From Magnaporthiopsis rhizophila (lineage: Eukaryota; Ascomycota; Sordariomycetes; Magnaporthales; Magnaporthaceae), in the NCBI GenBank assembly GCA_003049465.1, contig PYSS01000018.1:314792-378791 (forward strand): DNA of 64,000 nucleotides, written 5' to 3'. The notes beneath the pieces are model-generated. The model was not told the DNA's origin and searched no databases. It saw only the letters and a list, made by a program, of their open reading frames with translations. The position numbers and the translations under genes were made by a program. Numbering within the stretch: the first letter of the stretch is position 1; every line of letters begins with the position of its first letter. Of the stretch, positions 49,316 through 59,871 are shown piece after piece.

Positions 49316-49430
49316 AAGAATGTTACGACTTTTACCGGATGCTGGTTCGGTCTGTTGGAACTGGAGGATGGGCTGGGCCTGCGAGTATTTATCTCCAAAC
49401 GCTCCCGAATCTTTACTCTGCACAGCATCT
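49316..49430 (+). repeat. Degenerate repeat fragment B (TGTTACGACT...)
   Basis: TGTTACGACTTTTACCGG followed by GGTTCGGTCTGTTGGAACTGGAGG-like sequence. A direct repeat of fragment A about 0.9 kb upstream. No matching TAACA end could be fixed. Confidence 0.4.
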
Positions 49431-49791
49431 AAGTTTTCAGCGCCACAGGCCGCCTCAAAAGTTCTCGCCCTTTCTGTCGCGCACACGCACCGCGCACATT
49501 CGCATCGGCGACGTGGTGGAGCGACCGGGATTTGGGTTACTCGCATGGATGACGATGCAAGGCGCAAGAAAACCAACACCTGATTCCAAGTGCTGTTGAG
49601 TCGTGAAAATGTATTCTAATGGCATGCGACCGTTGAAGCTTCCATCTCGCGGCGAACCCCGCAGATTACGTCAGTGGGGCGTGTGTATTTAAGGTCCCAG
49701 CAGCGCCCATTCGATGAATTCCTACATATCTAAAATCCAACCTGCAGCACCGTTGCAAAATCCCCACAACTCCTACGTTTCGCCAAGGCAC

Positions 49792-50640
49792 TCACACAGC
49801 CTGGTTGGTGAGTGTTCCGATGGCGGCAGCGCCAGTCCCGAATATGGCCGTCCAAACGGACGCAAAGAGGAGACCAAACCCGAGCCCGAGTGGGCCCCAG
49901 ACCTTGAGGCCGTCGATCCCAGACAGTCCGCCATAGGTGCCCACCGCGGTCTGGGCCTGGAACCCGGCGAGGATGGCGACGAGGACGAAGAAGCGGCGGT
50001 CGTGCGCCTCGGCTCTCTCCTTGAGCATCAGGAAGAGGATGATGAGGTAGCCCAGTCCGCAAATGGCGTAGGCTGCAATGAGGCAGCTCTGACCCACGTT
50101 GTCCACCTGATTGGCAGTCCGGAGGGACAGGACGGGAACGGCGAGGCTTCCGGTTGCTGCGAGCAGCCCCGCGCCGTTGACCAGAATGTCCACGGCCGTG
50201 AAGGGAAAAAATGCGGCGGCCACTGGCGTCGGGGTGCTGACGGCGAGGACAAGCAGCCCCGTCGAAACCAGGAAGCGGCGGAGGCGGCGGCGGGCCGACC
50301 CGCGACGGAGGGTCGAGGTATCATGGGGCCCCACCGATCCCTTGTTCGAATACTCGGCCTCGAAGGATGCCGAGAGACGGCCTGTGGTGGCAGGGTGGGG
50401 AGATGGAAGTAATGCGCCGTCTTTCTGGCCGTAGAACACTTCGGCGCCGATGTTTGTCGAAGAGTAGGGCTGGGTAGATGTGGATGTTAGCCAAACGTCA
50501 AAAGCGCAAGGCCTCACTTCTCGGCTATAGAGATAGGGGCAGCTAACAGGGTCGGAGGCGACAATGACAACTGGCGTCAGCTTGGTACTTGGTAAAGCGA
50601 CTGCCCAGGATCTTTCGGGAAAAAACGAAGCCGGTGGCAT
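49792..50640 (-). CDS. Predicted multi-pass membrane protein, unknown function
   Basis: One open frame of 282 residues that I do not recognise. The first about 120 residues are polar and look cytosolic. They are followed by about five hydrophobic segments: FLVSTGLLVLAVSTPTPVAA, a VDILVNGAGLLAATGSLAV segment, LIAAYAICGLGYLIILFLML, VLVAILAGFQAQTAVGTY, and LGFGLLFASVWTAIFGTG near the end. A 48-nt stretch (50,470-50,517) has donor GTGAGG, a GCTAAC branch-like site and acceptor CAG; removing it keeps the frame and deletes 16 residues, so it may be an intron. A donor-like GTGAGT just before the stop could also extend the C-terminus. The start codon is the first ATG of the frame and is not certain. 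Confidence 0.65.
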   Translation of the reverse strand: MPPASFFPERSWAVALPSTKLTPVVIVASDPVSCPYLYSREVRPCAFDVWLTSTSTQPYSSTNIGAEVFYGQKDGALLPSPHPATTGRLSASFEAEYSNKGSVGPHDTSTLRRGSARRRLRRFLVSTGLLVLAVSTPTPVAAAFFPFTAVDILVNGAGLLAATGSLAVPVLSLRTANQVDNVGQSCLIAAYAICGLGYLIILFLMLKERAEAHDRRFFVLVAILAGFQAQTAVGTYGGLSGIDGLKVWGPLGLGFGLLFASVWTAIFGTGAAAIGTLTNQAV

Positions 50641-51433
50641 GGCTGCGGATAAGATGCTCGGAAGGAGGAGGTTTGTGAATCGCGACCGGTGAGTCTCTTA
50701 TAACAGGCGAAATTATTTCGAGTTTGCAGAAGTTTAAGAAGCGAATAGCTAGGTATGTAAGAGAATGTGAGAATTGAGACGAACAAAAGATGAACAGATA
50801 TAATACCCGGCGAGGCCAATGTATAGTAATAAAATAGTCTCTGGCGAGCCTCGTGTAATCCAGATCCCGGGGAACATGCAAGCAACGCCGCCCGTCCTAG
50901 TGTCCGAAGTGCACCTAAATCGTCGGGGTGGCTGTGCAATGACCAGGTACGTACCCCAAATTTTGCACAAGTTGGGGGACGGGACATTAGTTTCTTTTCT
51001 CCAGGGGGACCGCAAACAGCGGGTCCATGGCGCCCACACAGTGCACCCATAACTTGAGCTAGTACTTCAATCAATTTAGCGGTGAATCAGTAGTAAATTC
51101 AGCGCCTCGGGGGAATCGCTTTTTGACGGCTAGGTTAAAGCCCAAGGCGTGTGCCTGGGCTTTGAGCGCCTTTTCCGCCTTGTTAAACGAGGCGTGCGAA
51201 GCCGAGAAATCCATGGTGATACCGGCCGTTTGGTGTTATGGGTGATGCAGGGCAAAAAAAATTGAATTGGGTGCAATTGAATCCCAAAAAAGCCGATCGG
51301 TGCATGGATCTGGTTTAGGCCAAGTTTGAAGTTCTTGTTATTTTCCTAATTTTCACACTAAAAAATGGGGGTATCGGTATCCGAAACCGTAGAACTTTTT
51401 AGAAATAGGCACTGTGGTGGGTTATCTTGGCAG
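50641..51433. other. Upstream flank of the membrane-protein gene and AT-richer DNA
   Basis: Probable promoter of the membrane-protein gene, then AT-richer sequence with a small transposase-like remnant (listed separately) and the left flank of the solo LTR. No other gene is seen. Confidence 0.5.
51071..51214 (-). pseudogene. Short ORF, possible N-terminal remnant of a MULE/FAR1-type transposase
   Basis: A 47-residue frame, MDFSASHASFNKAEKALKAQ then AHALGFNLAVKKRF, resembles the start of FAR1-like DNA-binding modules found in fungal Mutator-like transposases. It ends at a stop before any zinc ligands. Adjacent sequence is AT-rich and next to an LTR insertion. The resemblance is by eye and weak. 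Confidence 0.3.
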
Positions 51434-51908
51434 TGTTACGACCGCGCTACGCCCGGAGGGGACAGGAGGGCTGGGGCTAACCCCCAGCGCTGTGCCTCAA
51501 CCCCGCGGCGGGGTGAGCGTGGTAGGTCACGTGACTACGGAAGGATCTCTGGATCTGTTGGCGGAGCCACAGATCCAAAAAGGAGGATCTCTGGATCTGT
51601 TGACAGAGCCACAGATCCAAAGGAGGGATCCCTGGATCTGTCCGCAGATCCACAGATCCAAGGAATCTAGTAAGGGGATCGTCCGACTATAAGAAGGGCA
51701 GGATCTCCCGGGTACTAAGGTAGTTTTGACTGAGGCCTCGGCATCAGTCAACCTAAGTTAGCTCCAGGGCATCCCCTTGGGCAAGCAATAACAGACAACG
51801 TTCCTACCAGACCCCGGACCACGTGCAAGGCGACCTTGCAAGACCAGTACTGCTCAACACCGCCCCTAGGTGCCCTACCCTAGGAGCAGAAGGCCTGTGA
51901 TTGTAACA
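51434..51908 (+). mobile_element. Solo LTR of a retrotransposon with 5-bp target duplication
   Basis: A 475-bp element with ends TGTTACG...TTGTAACA, flanked on both sides by GGCAG (51,429-51,433 and 51,909-51,913), a perfect 5-bp target-site duplication. No internal coding region is present, so this is a solo LTR formed by recombination between the two LTRs. Orientation is undecided. Its 3' 175 bp match a truncated copy at 52,140-52,322. Internal tandem repeats are listed separately. Confidence 0.9.
51542..51662. repeat. Three tandem about 40-bp units inside the LTR
   Basis: Three units built on CTGGATCTGT...CCACAGATCC, about 41, 41 and 38 bp, each able to form a hairpin because GGATCTGT and ACAGATCC are complementary. 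They diverge slightly in the loop. Confidence 0.9.
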
Positions 51909-52139
51909 GGCAGGAGGGGAGGGTCCGGGGCAGGCCTCGAAAACAAGAGTATGCAAGGAGCGCATCGCACACCTTTGTCTGTGCTCTTTTATTGGATAGG
52001 CCTCTACCCCAAATTAAGCGGATGCTGGTCTGCGGCACGGGAATAAGCTAAACTGCATTGCTGGTCAAAAGTGCGACTTTTTGCTCCATTTCTGTGGTTG
52101 CCCGTTTGTCGCTTGTTTTTATTTTTGCTGCCCTCGCAC

Positions 52140-52322
52140 GGCCTCGGCATCAGTCAACCTAAGTTAGCTCCAAGATAACCTTTTGGGCAAGTAGTACAAG
52201 TAATACAGACAACTGTTCTACCAGACCCCAAATCACGTGCAGGGCGACCCTGCAACCCAGTTACTGCTCAACACCGCCCCTAGGTGCCCTACCTTAGGAG
52301 CAGAAGGCCTGTGATTGTAACA
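52140..52322 (+). mobile_element. 5'-truncated LTR copy
   Basis: Sequence from GGCCTCGGCATCAGTCAACC to TTGTAACA matches 51,734-51,908 of the solo LTR with substitutions and a small insertion. The 5' 300 bp are missing and there is no matching duplication, so it is an older truncated copy in the same orientation. Confidence 0.85.
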
Positions 52323-53921
52323 ACTTTCTGCAGCCCCCCTTAAAAATGCGCGGTCTCCTGATATAAGGCCCAAATTTTTTCCGAGCTGCAAAAAAATCGT
52401 CAGCAGCTTACCTGCGAAAATCCGGGCAAATAAATCTAAATTTTGATAAAACTGACATAGGAAATAATCTGCATTTAAATTTTACAAACAACTCTTTTTT
52501 TCTTACTACCTTTGCTTATTTTTGGTCTAAACATCGTGGGTTGAAAGTTGCAAGTCTTTTTCCCACAAGCTTGTGGTTCCAATGATTTTTTTGAAGATCA
52601 TGCTACCCCACCCCCACACCCGCCAAGACAGATGCGCCAGTTTCTGCTTTGCCATACAAACCGGGCCTGCCAAGACTTTGTCAAGACGTGCTTGCCAAGA
52701 CAATAGGGCTTGCTGGACCTTTCGGAACGTGCAGCGGCTCGCGGGTAGGGGACATGATCCCGGCCCGGGAAAAGCGTGCGTTAGGCTTCTTGCTTATGAA
52801 GCCTGAAAGGTCAGGCTCCCAACCTCCATTTTGGGAAGCTGAAAGGTGCCTTTAGGAGATTATTAATCCACGTCGATGATTCCGAGACGAGGCCTTTGCA
52901 CGGGTATATAAATTAGAACCTTCCGAGCTTTGCTGGGCATTTCACGGAAGGGAGGTTCACGCTTCCTTCCATCAACTCTTTCCTTTTCCTTTTAATTGAA
53001 AACACTGCTGCTTTTCGCTTTGCTTAGCAGAATTCGATGTTAGGCGCCAAAAGCGAGTAGCTGCCGGGTAGGTACGTAAGTAGAGAGGCAGAATGTCGCG
53101 AGAATGCTTGTTCCTTAAATGGCTTCGAACCAAGTGTGTTCTTCTAACGCTTGCGCGTCCGCCTTGGCTCTGCCAAATTACCAAGCGCGCTGCCAACGAT
53201 GAACTTGGATTTACAGACCTGCCCTGCTTATACGAACATCTTCGAGTGGCAACTGCCGGCGATGAGGGCCGGGCCAGCCTTGCGGGCTCCACCGCACGTT
53301 TGGCCTTCGTGCGGTAGCGGATGGGAATTAGGGGGGCGGATTGCGCCCGAGCCCGAATGTCGATATGCCGGGTCGGGGCGGGGCCTAAAGGCGGGATACC
53401 TGAGGAGATCCATCTCCTTTCCTTCAATCACGACCCCTTAAGTGGTCGGCTGTTCACCAAGATCGGCGACGTGGACTTTGCTCGTTCTTTCTATTGGGTC
53501 GAATAAGTGCGGCCGTTTTTGGCCTGTTTTAATGCCGAAGCGAGAGGGCGCCGGCGCCGGTGACGCGGCGGACTCCGACGCTGTGTCACTGGGACCCGGG
53601 ACCAGCGATGCATGGGCTATTTATCATCGTGGCTTGCACTAGTATGTATTTATGCCAAGCGGAAACGACGCAATCGGAACAGGCAGGGAGGGGCGAGAGT
53701 TGAAATTGGGAGCATACCAGGGTTAGGGTCTGAATCCACAGGCAAGTTACCTAAGCCGACTCCCAGCCAATCACGATGACGCTTTTGTCAAGCAATTCCA
53801 ACAGCTTCCAATGCGGGAGCGTTGTGGACATGCCCGCGGGACCTACGACGACGACGACCGACATCAATTGAGCCGAGCCGAAGCGCCCCTCCTCCACCCC
53901 CTCGGATCGCCAAACTCTAGA
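52323..53921. other. Repeat-flanking and upstream region of the complex I gene
   Basis: AT-rich stretch (52,323-52,610), then unidentified sequence. A TATA-like GGTATATAAATTAG at about 52,902 precedes a 74-residue open frame at 53,093-53,317 that I cannot assign and do not call a gene. The last about 150 bases are the leader of the 24-kDa subunit gene. Confidence 0.4.
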
Positions 53922-55016
53922 ATGGCGAGCAAGCTGTCGCCCCTCTTCCGGACTGCCGCACGGTCGGCGTGCCGCCGCGCATCGCAGCAGTCGCAGCCCC
54001 AGACCCGAGCCATATCCTCGACGGCGGCAAGGCCAAGCGACAGCCTCATGGTCGTACGTTCTCTCCCGAAACCTGCAACTCGATGCCCCACTGCCCAGCC
54101 AGCCCGCCCCAACACGCCACTGTGGAAGCCGGCCAGAACCAGCTCCCACGGGCCCGATTGGCTAGGCGAGAGGGAGCGAGAGAGTGAGAGGGGAGGTTCA
54201 CCCGCATCTAAGTAGACTGACATCGCACGTGCACAGCACCGCAACACGCCAGACAACAACCCGGACATTCCGTTCAAGTTCAGCAAGGACAACGAAAAGG
54301 TCATCGCCGAGATCCTGAAGCGCTACCCGCCGCAGTACAAGAAGGCGGCCGTCATGCCGCTGCTCGACATCGGGCAGCGGCAGCACGGCTTCACCAGCAT
54401 CAGCGTCATGAACGAGGTGGCGCGCCTGCTCGAGATGCCGCCTATGCGCGTCTACGAGGTGGCATCGTTTTATACCATGTACAACCGGACCCCGGTCGGC
54501 AAGTTTTTTGTGCAGGCCTGCACGACGGTGTGTTTTTTTTTTTTTTTTTTTTTTCTCACCCCTCCTATTTTATCCCCATGTCTTGCCCCCGACTTGCCAA
54601 ATCCACGACAGAAAACCCAGCAAATCTGACCCCTGGCGCAATAAAAGACACCCTGCCAACTCGGCGGCTGCGGCTCCGACGTCATCGTCAAGGCCATCCG
54701 CGACCACCTGGGCATCGAGCAGGGCCAGACGACAAAGGACGGGCTCTTCACCTTCATCGAGGTCGAGTGCCTCGGCGCCTGCGTCAACGCCCCCATGATC
54801 CAGATCAACGACGACTACTACGAGGACCTGACCCCGGACTCGGTCAGGTCGCTCCTGACCGCGCTCAAGGAATCGGCGACGGCCGGCGGCGGCAGCAAGA
54901 AGCCTGTGCCCAAGCCTGGGCCCCTGTCCGGCCGCGACACGTGCGAGAACAGCGCCGGCCTGACCAACCTGACGAGCCAGCCGTGGGGCATCGAGACGAC
55001 GAGGAAAGACCTGTAG
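53922..55016 (+). CDS. nuo-24: NADH:ubiquinone oxidoreductase 24-kDa subunit (complex I, NDUFV2 type)
   Basis: Mitochondrial matrix-arm subunit carrying the N1a [2Fe-2S] cluster next to the NADH/FMN site. Three exons, 53,922-54,053, 54,237-54,527 and 54,648-55,016, give 263 residues, the length I recall for the Neurospora protein. Donors are GTACGT and GTGTGT. The first exon encodes an Arg/Ser/Ala-rich mitochondrial presequence (MASKLSPLFRTAARSACRRA). Thioredoxin-like fold blocks: YPPQYKKAAVMPLLDIGQRQ, MRVYEVASFYTMYNRTPVGK. Cluster cysteines C139 and C144 (CTTTPC) and C182 and C186 (CLGAC) are all present. The second intron, with a run of about 24 T, splits the first cysteine pair. The protein is intact, with a Lys/Pro-rich C-terminal part. 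Confidence 0.95.
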
Positions 55017-55524
55017 GACGAAAAAGGTGGACGGGACGTTGAGTTGGATTGGATGCCAAAGGTTCCCTAACGCCTAGGTTGGGATGGGTGGCACCAAGGC
55101 TGTGTCCTTGACAATGGCCTGGGAGGGGTTCCAGTAGTGTACATACAACGCGTATTGTGGAAATCAATGCGCAGATGAGTGGATGAATGCGAACTGACCA
55201 TTCCAACTGGTGACTGTCTATGGCTGTTTTGATGACACGCATACGGACCCTAGACGCAGGCATGCTGTTTCCTAACAAAGTGTGATCCTATCAAACCGTA
55301 CCATACATCGGAAGAAATTGCCATTCAAACTGTATCTGAAATTGATCGTCACACGTCCAACGTGATGACCACTAGAAACCTGGGTAAACTATAACGAGTC
55401 ATGGCTCTGATTTTTCAGTTATCGCAACGACTGGCGTGTACACAAGTGTCCATTCTTTTCAGACTCCAAACTTTCAACTTCCTGTGCAGATCTACTCCCG
55501 GCAGCCAACAACATCCCTTCGTCA
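55017..55524. other. Convergent intergenic region
   Basis: The 3' flanks of the complex I and kelch genes. No gene or clear terminator element is seen. Confidence 0.6.
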
Positions 55525-57441
55525 TCAGCCCCTGGCCCGCTCGCCGAGCCTCAGGATCCAGCCGTCGCCCTGCTTCTTGCCACCCGGGCCCACGCCGCCC
55601 CAGATCACGACGGCGTTCTCGTCGTGGTCGACCGAGGTAGCGATGTAGCCGCGAGGTCCGGGCCCCTCGGCGGCGCTTGGGTCGTCCTCATCATATGCGG
55701 TCGTCTCGACGCGGTACCAGCGGCCCTCGCCCGTCTTGCGCCTGAAGACGGTCAGGACCGCGTCCGTGACGCTGGCCATGCTCATGCCGAGCGAGGGGAC
55801 CTGGAAAGCCCAGATGTCGTCCCAGTACTGCTTGTCGCCGCCCTCGCCCAACATGAGGAGGAGGTACTCGCGGCCACCGCCAGTGGTGACGGCGCAGAGG
55901 CTGTGGCCGCTCCGCGCGGGGGGCCAGGGGTGCCGGTCGACGAGCGACTTGGCCGCGCCCTCCTGCTCATCGGCCACCGACACGCCCGGCGCCTCCTCGG
56001 CCAGCGTCTTCCAGCCGCCGTCGCGGGCCGTGACGTTGACCTCTTCGCCGACGGCGCTGACGTCGTCAAAGGTGTCGAGACCCAGCTCCAGGAAGTCGAT
56101 GCGACCGCCCTGGGGCTGGCCCGCGGCATCGGCACCGCCAAAGCGGTAGAGGCGCGACTTGCTGATGCACACGGCGGACCCCTGCCTACCGGGGCCGGGC
56201 GCATCGGGGAGCTGTTGCCAGACGCGGGTGCGAACGTCAAAGGCCCATGTCTCGGTGCTAAGCGAGCCATCGGCCAGGCGGCCGCCGTGCACAAACAGGG
56301 TGCCGTAGCCGTCCGACTCCTCGTCGGTCGCGTGCGCGGCAATGTTGCCGACGACAGGCGCCTGGGGGATGCCCACCTCTGCGCGGTCGCCCTCGGCCCA
56401 CTCGCGCCAGCCGGCCGCCTTGTTGGCACCGCGCAGGTTCTTGCGGTTCGTCCCGTGGCCCGGCTGGCCCGGCCGGTCGGTGGCGGCGCAGCAGTGGCCG
56501 CTTCGGGCGGCGGGGAAGGCCTGGCGGGAGGCGGCGGGCGCGAGGGTAAGGGGCGCCGGTAGGGTCGCGGGTCTGGGATCGAGGGCGGCCCAGGTGTGGG
56601 TGCGAGCGTCAAACGCCCAGACGCGGCCGCGCTCTTCGAGGGGCGGGGCCGTCTGCGGGTCCGGACCAGGCTGGCGGCCACCAAAGACGAGCACTCGGCT
56701 GCCGATGACGGCCGAGGCGTGGCCGACGCGCGGCGGCGGGACTTTGTGGGAGGCCAACGAGGGCAACGCCGCGCCCTTTCCCTTGTCTTTGCGGGCGGCT
56801 GCCGTGGCATCGTCCTCCTCGTCGCTGTCTGAATCATCTTCCTCACTGCTGGACTCCTCCTCCTCGCTGGGTTCCTCTTCCTCTTCGGGCGGGGCTGGCG
56901 CGCGCCCCGCAGGGCTTGGCTCCCTGATGATAGGGACGTTGGGAGCGTCGCCGAGTGGTATTTCGGTCAGACCCTTATTCATGCCGGAGCTGGGGGTCGT
57001 CGCGACACCCTCCTCCTGGGGCGCGTGCTCGACGGACTGGGGTGCGGGCTTGGGCTTGATGGCGTAGCAATCGGCGCCGGCGAAGCCCTGGGGGAGGGAG
57101 ACGGCGTAGACGTCGTTGTCGACAGGCTGGCGGACGCGGCCGTCACCGCCGAAGATGTAGGCGGTTCCGGCGACTACATCGACGGTGTGGGACGAGCGGG
57201 GGAGGGGCGGAAGCGAGATGCGCTCCCAGGTACCCTTGAGGGCATCACTCGAGGGTTTGCCTTTGCCCCTCCCGAGCGAGGGCATGGCGGGCATTGAGGG
57301 CATTGTGGGCATTGATGGCATCGACGGCATCGACGGCATATTGACCGAGGGCATGCTGACACTCGGCATTTTTTGTAGAGACTGGGGAAGGGATTGCAGC
57401 CGCTCGGTAGTGCGGCGCTTGAGGGTAGTAAAGGTCTCCAT
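55525..57441 (-). CDS. Kelch-repeat protein
   Basis: A single-exon coding region of 638 residues; specific role unknown, presumably protein binding in the cytoplasm or at the cell cortex. The start METFTTLKRRTTERLQ (57,441) is preferred over an upstream in-frame ATG at 57,552, because a 5'-UTR intron ends just before it. N-terminal low-complexity repeats of Met-Pro-Ser (about 22-58) are followed by beta-propeller repeats. Visible kelch-like blades include SSHTVDVVAGTAYIFGGDG, RVGHASAVIGSRVLVFGG, GYGTLFVHGGRLADGS and LYRFGGADAAGQPQGG. An acidic Glu/Asp/Ser segment (about 180-220) interrupts the propeller. The last blade ends with DENAVVIWGGVGPGGKKQGD. No membrane segment is seen. Antisense frames of up to 312 residues are shadows. 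Confidence 0.88.
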   Translation of the reverse strand: METFTTLKRRTTERLQSLPQSLQKMPSVSMPSVNMPSMPSMPSMPTMPSMPAMPSLGRGKGKPSSDALKGTWERISLPPLPRSSHTVDVVAGTAYIFGGDGRVRQPVDNDVYAVSLPQGFAGADCYAIKPKPAPQSVEHAPQEEGVATTPSSGMNKGLTEIPLGDAPNVPIIREPSPAGRAPAPPEEEEEPSEEEESSSEEDDSDSDEEDDATAAARKDKGKGAALPSLASHKVPPPRVGHASAVIGSRVLVFGGRQPGPDPQTAPPLEERGRVWAFDARTHTWAALDPRPATLPAPLTLAPAASRQAFPAARSGHCCAATDRPGQPGHGTNRKNLRGANKAAGWREWAEGDRAEVGIPQAPVVGNIAAHATDEESDGYGTLFVHGGRLADGSLSTETWAFDVRTRVWQQLPDAPGPGRQGSAVCISKSRLYRFGGADAAGQPQGGRIDFLELGLDTFDDVSAVGEEVNVTARDGGWKTLAEEAPGVSVADEQEGAAKSLVDRHPWPPARSGHSLCAVTTGGGREYLLLMLGEGGDKQYWDDIWAFQVPSLGMSMASVTDAVLTVFRRKTGEGRWYRVETTAYDEDDPSAAEGPGPRGYIATSVDHDENAVVIWGGVGPGGKKQGDGWILRLGERARG

Positions 57442-57457
57442 GGCTGCCGTGTTTTTC

Positions 57458-57584
57458 CTGCAGTAGAAGATGTTAGAAAGAGTAAGAGGTAGACGCCGAT
57501 GGAAGCCTGATGGTGATGGAAAAGGCTGACACGGGCTGGAATGGAACGACACGAGCTGTGCCCGATGAGGAGATGGTGACGTAC
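57458..57584 (-). other. Probable 5'-UTR intron of the kelch gene
   Basis: On the minus strand, donor GTACGT at 57,584, branch-like TCTAAC and acceptor CTGCAG ending at 57,458 lie 16 nt upstream of the start codon. The intron would be 127 nt. An open frame continues through its 3' part but its composition is not protein-like. Confidence 0.6.
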
Positions 57585-58734
57585 GTCTTCAACGGCGGGG
57601 CTCGTGCGCTCTTTGGCAAGGTCACAACGGTGCGACCAGATTGAACAGCAATTGAGTGGGAGTGGCAATTGAATACAGGTATGTACGTCTAGAATATTGA
57701 GATGTCGAGAAAAGGAGTGTGAACAGGAAGACCAGGACTAAATCATCCGACTGTGCCGGGGAATCCTGCCATTAGCACCAGCGCCGGCACCCGACAGGCG
57801 GAATCCAATCAACCCATCAGCTGAAGTCGTGGGCTGGAAGCGTCGAAGCTCCAGCTCGGATTTCGATGCTTCCCCGCACTGGAGGCTCCCCCAATTGGTG
57901 GGTGGGATGGAACCGTGTGCGAGCCGTTGTCGAGGCACGGACCGGTGGCGCACCAAGGGCTTGGACCGGGCTGACTTGTGACAGAGTGCTGACAGCGGGA
58001 AACAGAAAAATCGGTTCCTGGCGTGCGCACGCTCAACTCTTGACTGTGGACTGTTGGATCAATGGTTTGCATCGAATCACACTACAGGACTGAAGACCGA
58101 TTGATTTTTGACTGTCGTACCTGTGACTGATTTTGCCCGACGCGCATTGAAGCCCAGCACCGCCTCGTCCGGCTCCTTTGCTGCGCCGATTACATAACCA
58201 CCCCCTTACCCTGTAAGTTTCGCAATACGTCTTTCCCACTTCAAATCGATAAATGCCTGGAAAAATCATCAAGATAGCTTTTGACAAACTGGAAAAAAAA
58301 AAAAAAAAAAAAAAAAAAAACAGCGAAAAATCACAGCAAGCAAGCAAAGCCTTTGTCGAAGTAAAACCACTAAATATTGCTGCTTAAAAAGCTTTGTCGT
58401 GAGGTTTTCTAGGTGGTTTGAATCCATTGGGAAAATCACAGGGGTAAGGGTGTGCCTAGGTAGGCACCTGGCCGCGCCAGAGAAGAGAAGGTGCATAACA
58501 GGAAGGGGTACCCATCAGGGGCCGAGTAGAGGGGGCTGGTGCCTGCTTCGTTCGTAGATGCGGACGCGGGTGTGTGTGAAGCAAGTACATCAAGACGGTC
58601 CTGCCCGGTCTGCCTCTCCCAACCTACCTACCGGGTAGCCGACACGTGCGAACATGCAACGGTAAACTGGAAGTTGAGGAAATCAGCCCTTTCCAGTACT
58701 GTGGATGCCGGGCCAAGCAACTGAGGTTTTTTTT
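57585..58734. other. Intergenic region upstream of the kelch gene
   Basis: Promoter side of the kelch gene. It contains a run of 30 A (58,291-58,320) and one ACCTAGGT-type motif with inverted arms TGCCTAGGTAGGCA (58,453-58,466). No gene is seen. Confidence 0.5.
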
Positions 58735-59193
58735 TTACCGGCTGGGGCAGGTGTTATAGCTCCCGTAGTTGCTCAGCCATCGGGAATACAAGACGTTCAG
58801 CCACCATGAAGACACAAGATAATTTCCGGGTGACTTAGGTTGGGAGTGCCATCCATCCATTAGCAGTCGACCTTCGTGGAATAGATGGAGGCCTGCCCAC
58901 TGGGGTCGAGGCGGTGCTTCCTGTCTGTTTGGCATCTTGGGTGGTCGAGTGTACTCGTCCTTGCCTGTTGATGTATCTAGTTCCGGAAGCCACGAGGCGG
59001 CAATGCGTGCATATTTCTCCTTCTGTATCCGAATCTGCTGCGCAGCCGGGCTGGCATTCGGGTTCGGAAGGAGGTCGCCTGGCACGACGTGCCCTATACC
59101 TTCCAATGGTGTTAGGTCAACGCGCCTTCCGAAGCCCTTGGACCAAATCATGGGAGAGGAGTGCATCGGGATCTGGAAAGAGCTGGGCGGCAT
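58735..59193 (-). CDS. Hypothetical protein, 152 residues
   Basis: An intronless frame with an upstream in-frame stop and protein-like composition (MPPSSFQIPMHSSPMIWSKG, then LPNPNASPAAQQIRIQKEKY). I recognise no family, signal peptide or membrane segment. The C-terminal third, after PPRPQ, is Trp/Tyr/Ser-rich and less convincing, so a 3' intron or a different end is possible. Low support overall. Confidence 0.35.
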   Translation of the reverse strand: MPPSSFQIPMHSSPMIWSKGFGRRVDLTPLEGIGHVVPGDLLPNPNASPAAQQIRIQKEKYARIAASWLPELDTSTGKDEYTRPPKMPNRQEAPPRPQWAGLHLFHEGRLLMDGWHSQPKSPGNYLVSSWWLNVLYSRWLSNYGSYNTCPSR

Positions 59194-59871
59194 GGCGAGG
59201 CGAACGGGGACCGGCTTCCATCAACGGCACCACACGCTCTTGCCTCCTGCTTCATTCATCTGTAGATATGTGAAGGAACGGCCCTTGATGGTCTTTCCAA
59301 ATGTCCAAAGAAAATTGCTGTCCACTTGCTCTCCGCTGGCTACAAATTCCTTTCCTTCTCCCGCCCTGTGGTCACCGTTGTTCTCAACTCGACACTCCAT
59401 CAACAAACCCGTCCCGACCTCCTCTCTCGTTCTCCCAGCATCGCCGCCGTCCCAGTTCTTCATTCGGCCTCGCCCAATCTTCCTAGCTTTCCCTCTCCCG
59501 TGCGTTCACCACCGTCACTCTAACCTGCCTCTGACTGCTCTCGCGCTCTCTCAGCTCCGCAAGGCGCCATCCCCTTCCTGTGCTCGATCCCCAGAACCCA
59601 ACCCTGGGTTGACCTGATCCCCCTAACCCCTATTGCTGCTACTTCTACCGGTCTTGCCATCGCCTCAACTGTAGTCCTTGCCGCTTGGCTGGACAGTTCC
59701 CCTGTGTTCCCCATCTTCCAGTCCCCGCTCTTCGCTCCGCGTCCACAGCCATCAAGTTGCCACTGGCGGCATCATCTCAGAAGATATGGGAGGCGCTGCT
59801 GACCCATCGCCGAGCTCCAGCCAGAGTGACCCCCGGCTGAAGCCGACTCGGGCGGCAGTGTTTCATCATCG

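Larger units (their letters stand above)
46722..49791. other. Gene-poor region with degenerate repeat fragments
   Basis: Contains copies of the ACCTAGGT palindrome (47,160-47,226, 47,424, 48,769), a CT-rich leader-like stretch (47,700-48,300) with no gene after it, and two related fragments starting (T)GTTACGACT at about 48,410 and 49,320 (listed separately). Another short duplication is at 49,010-49,060 and 49,210-49,260. No supported gene. Confidence 0.45.

Noticed and set aside
53093..53317. 74-residue plus-strand frame behind a TATA-like site at 52,902
   Set aside because: No family, no intron signals and an alternative overlapping frame of similar quality; not enough to call a gene.
55624..56562. 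312-residue plus-strand frame over the kelch gene
   Set aside because: Shadow of the opposite-strand gene.
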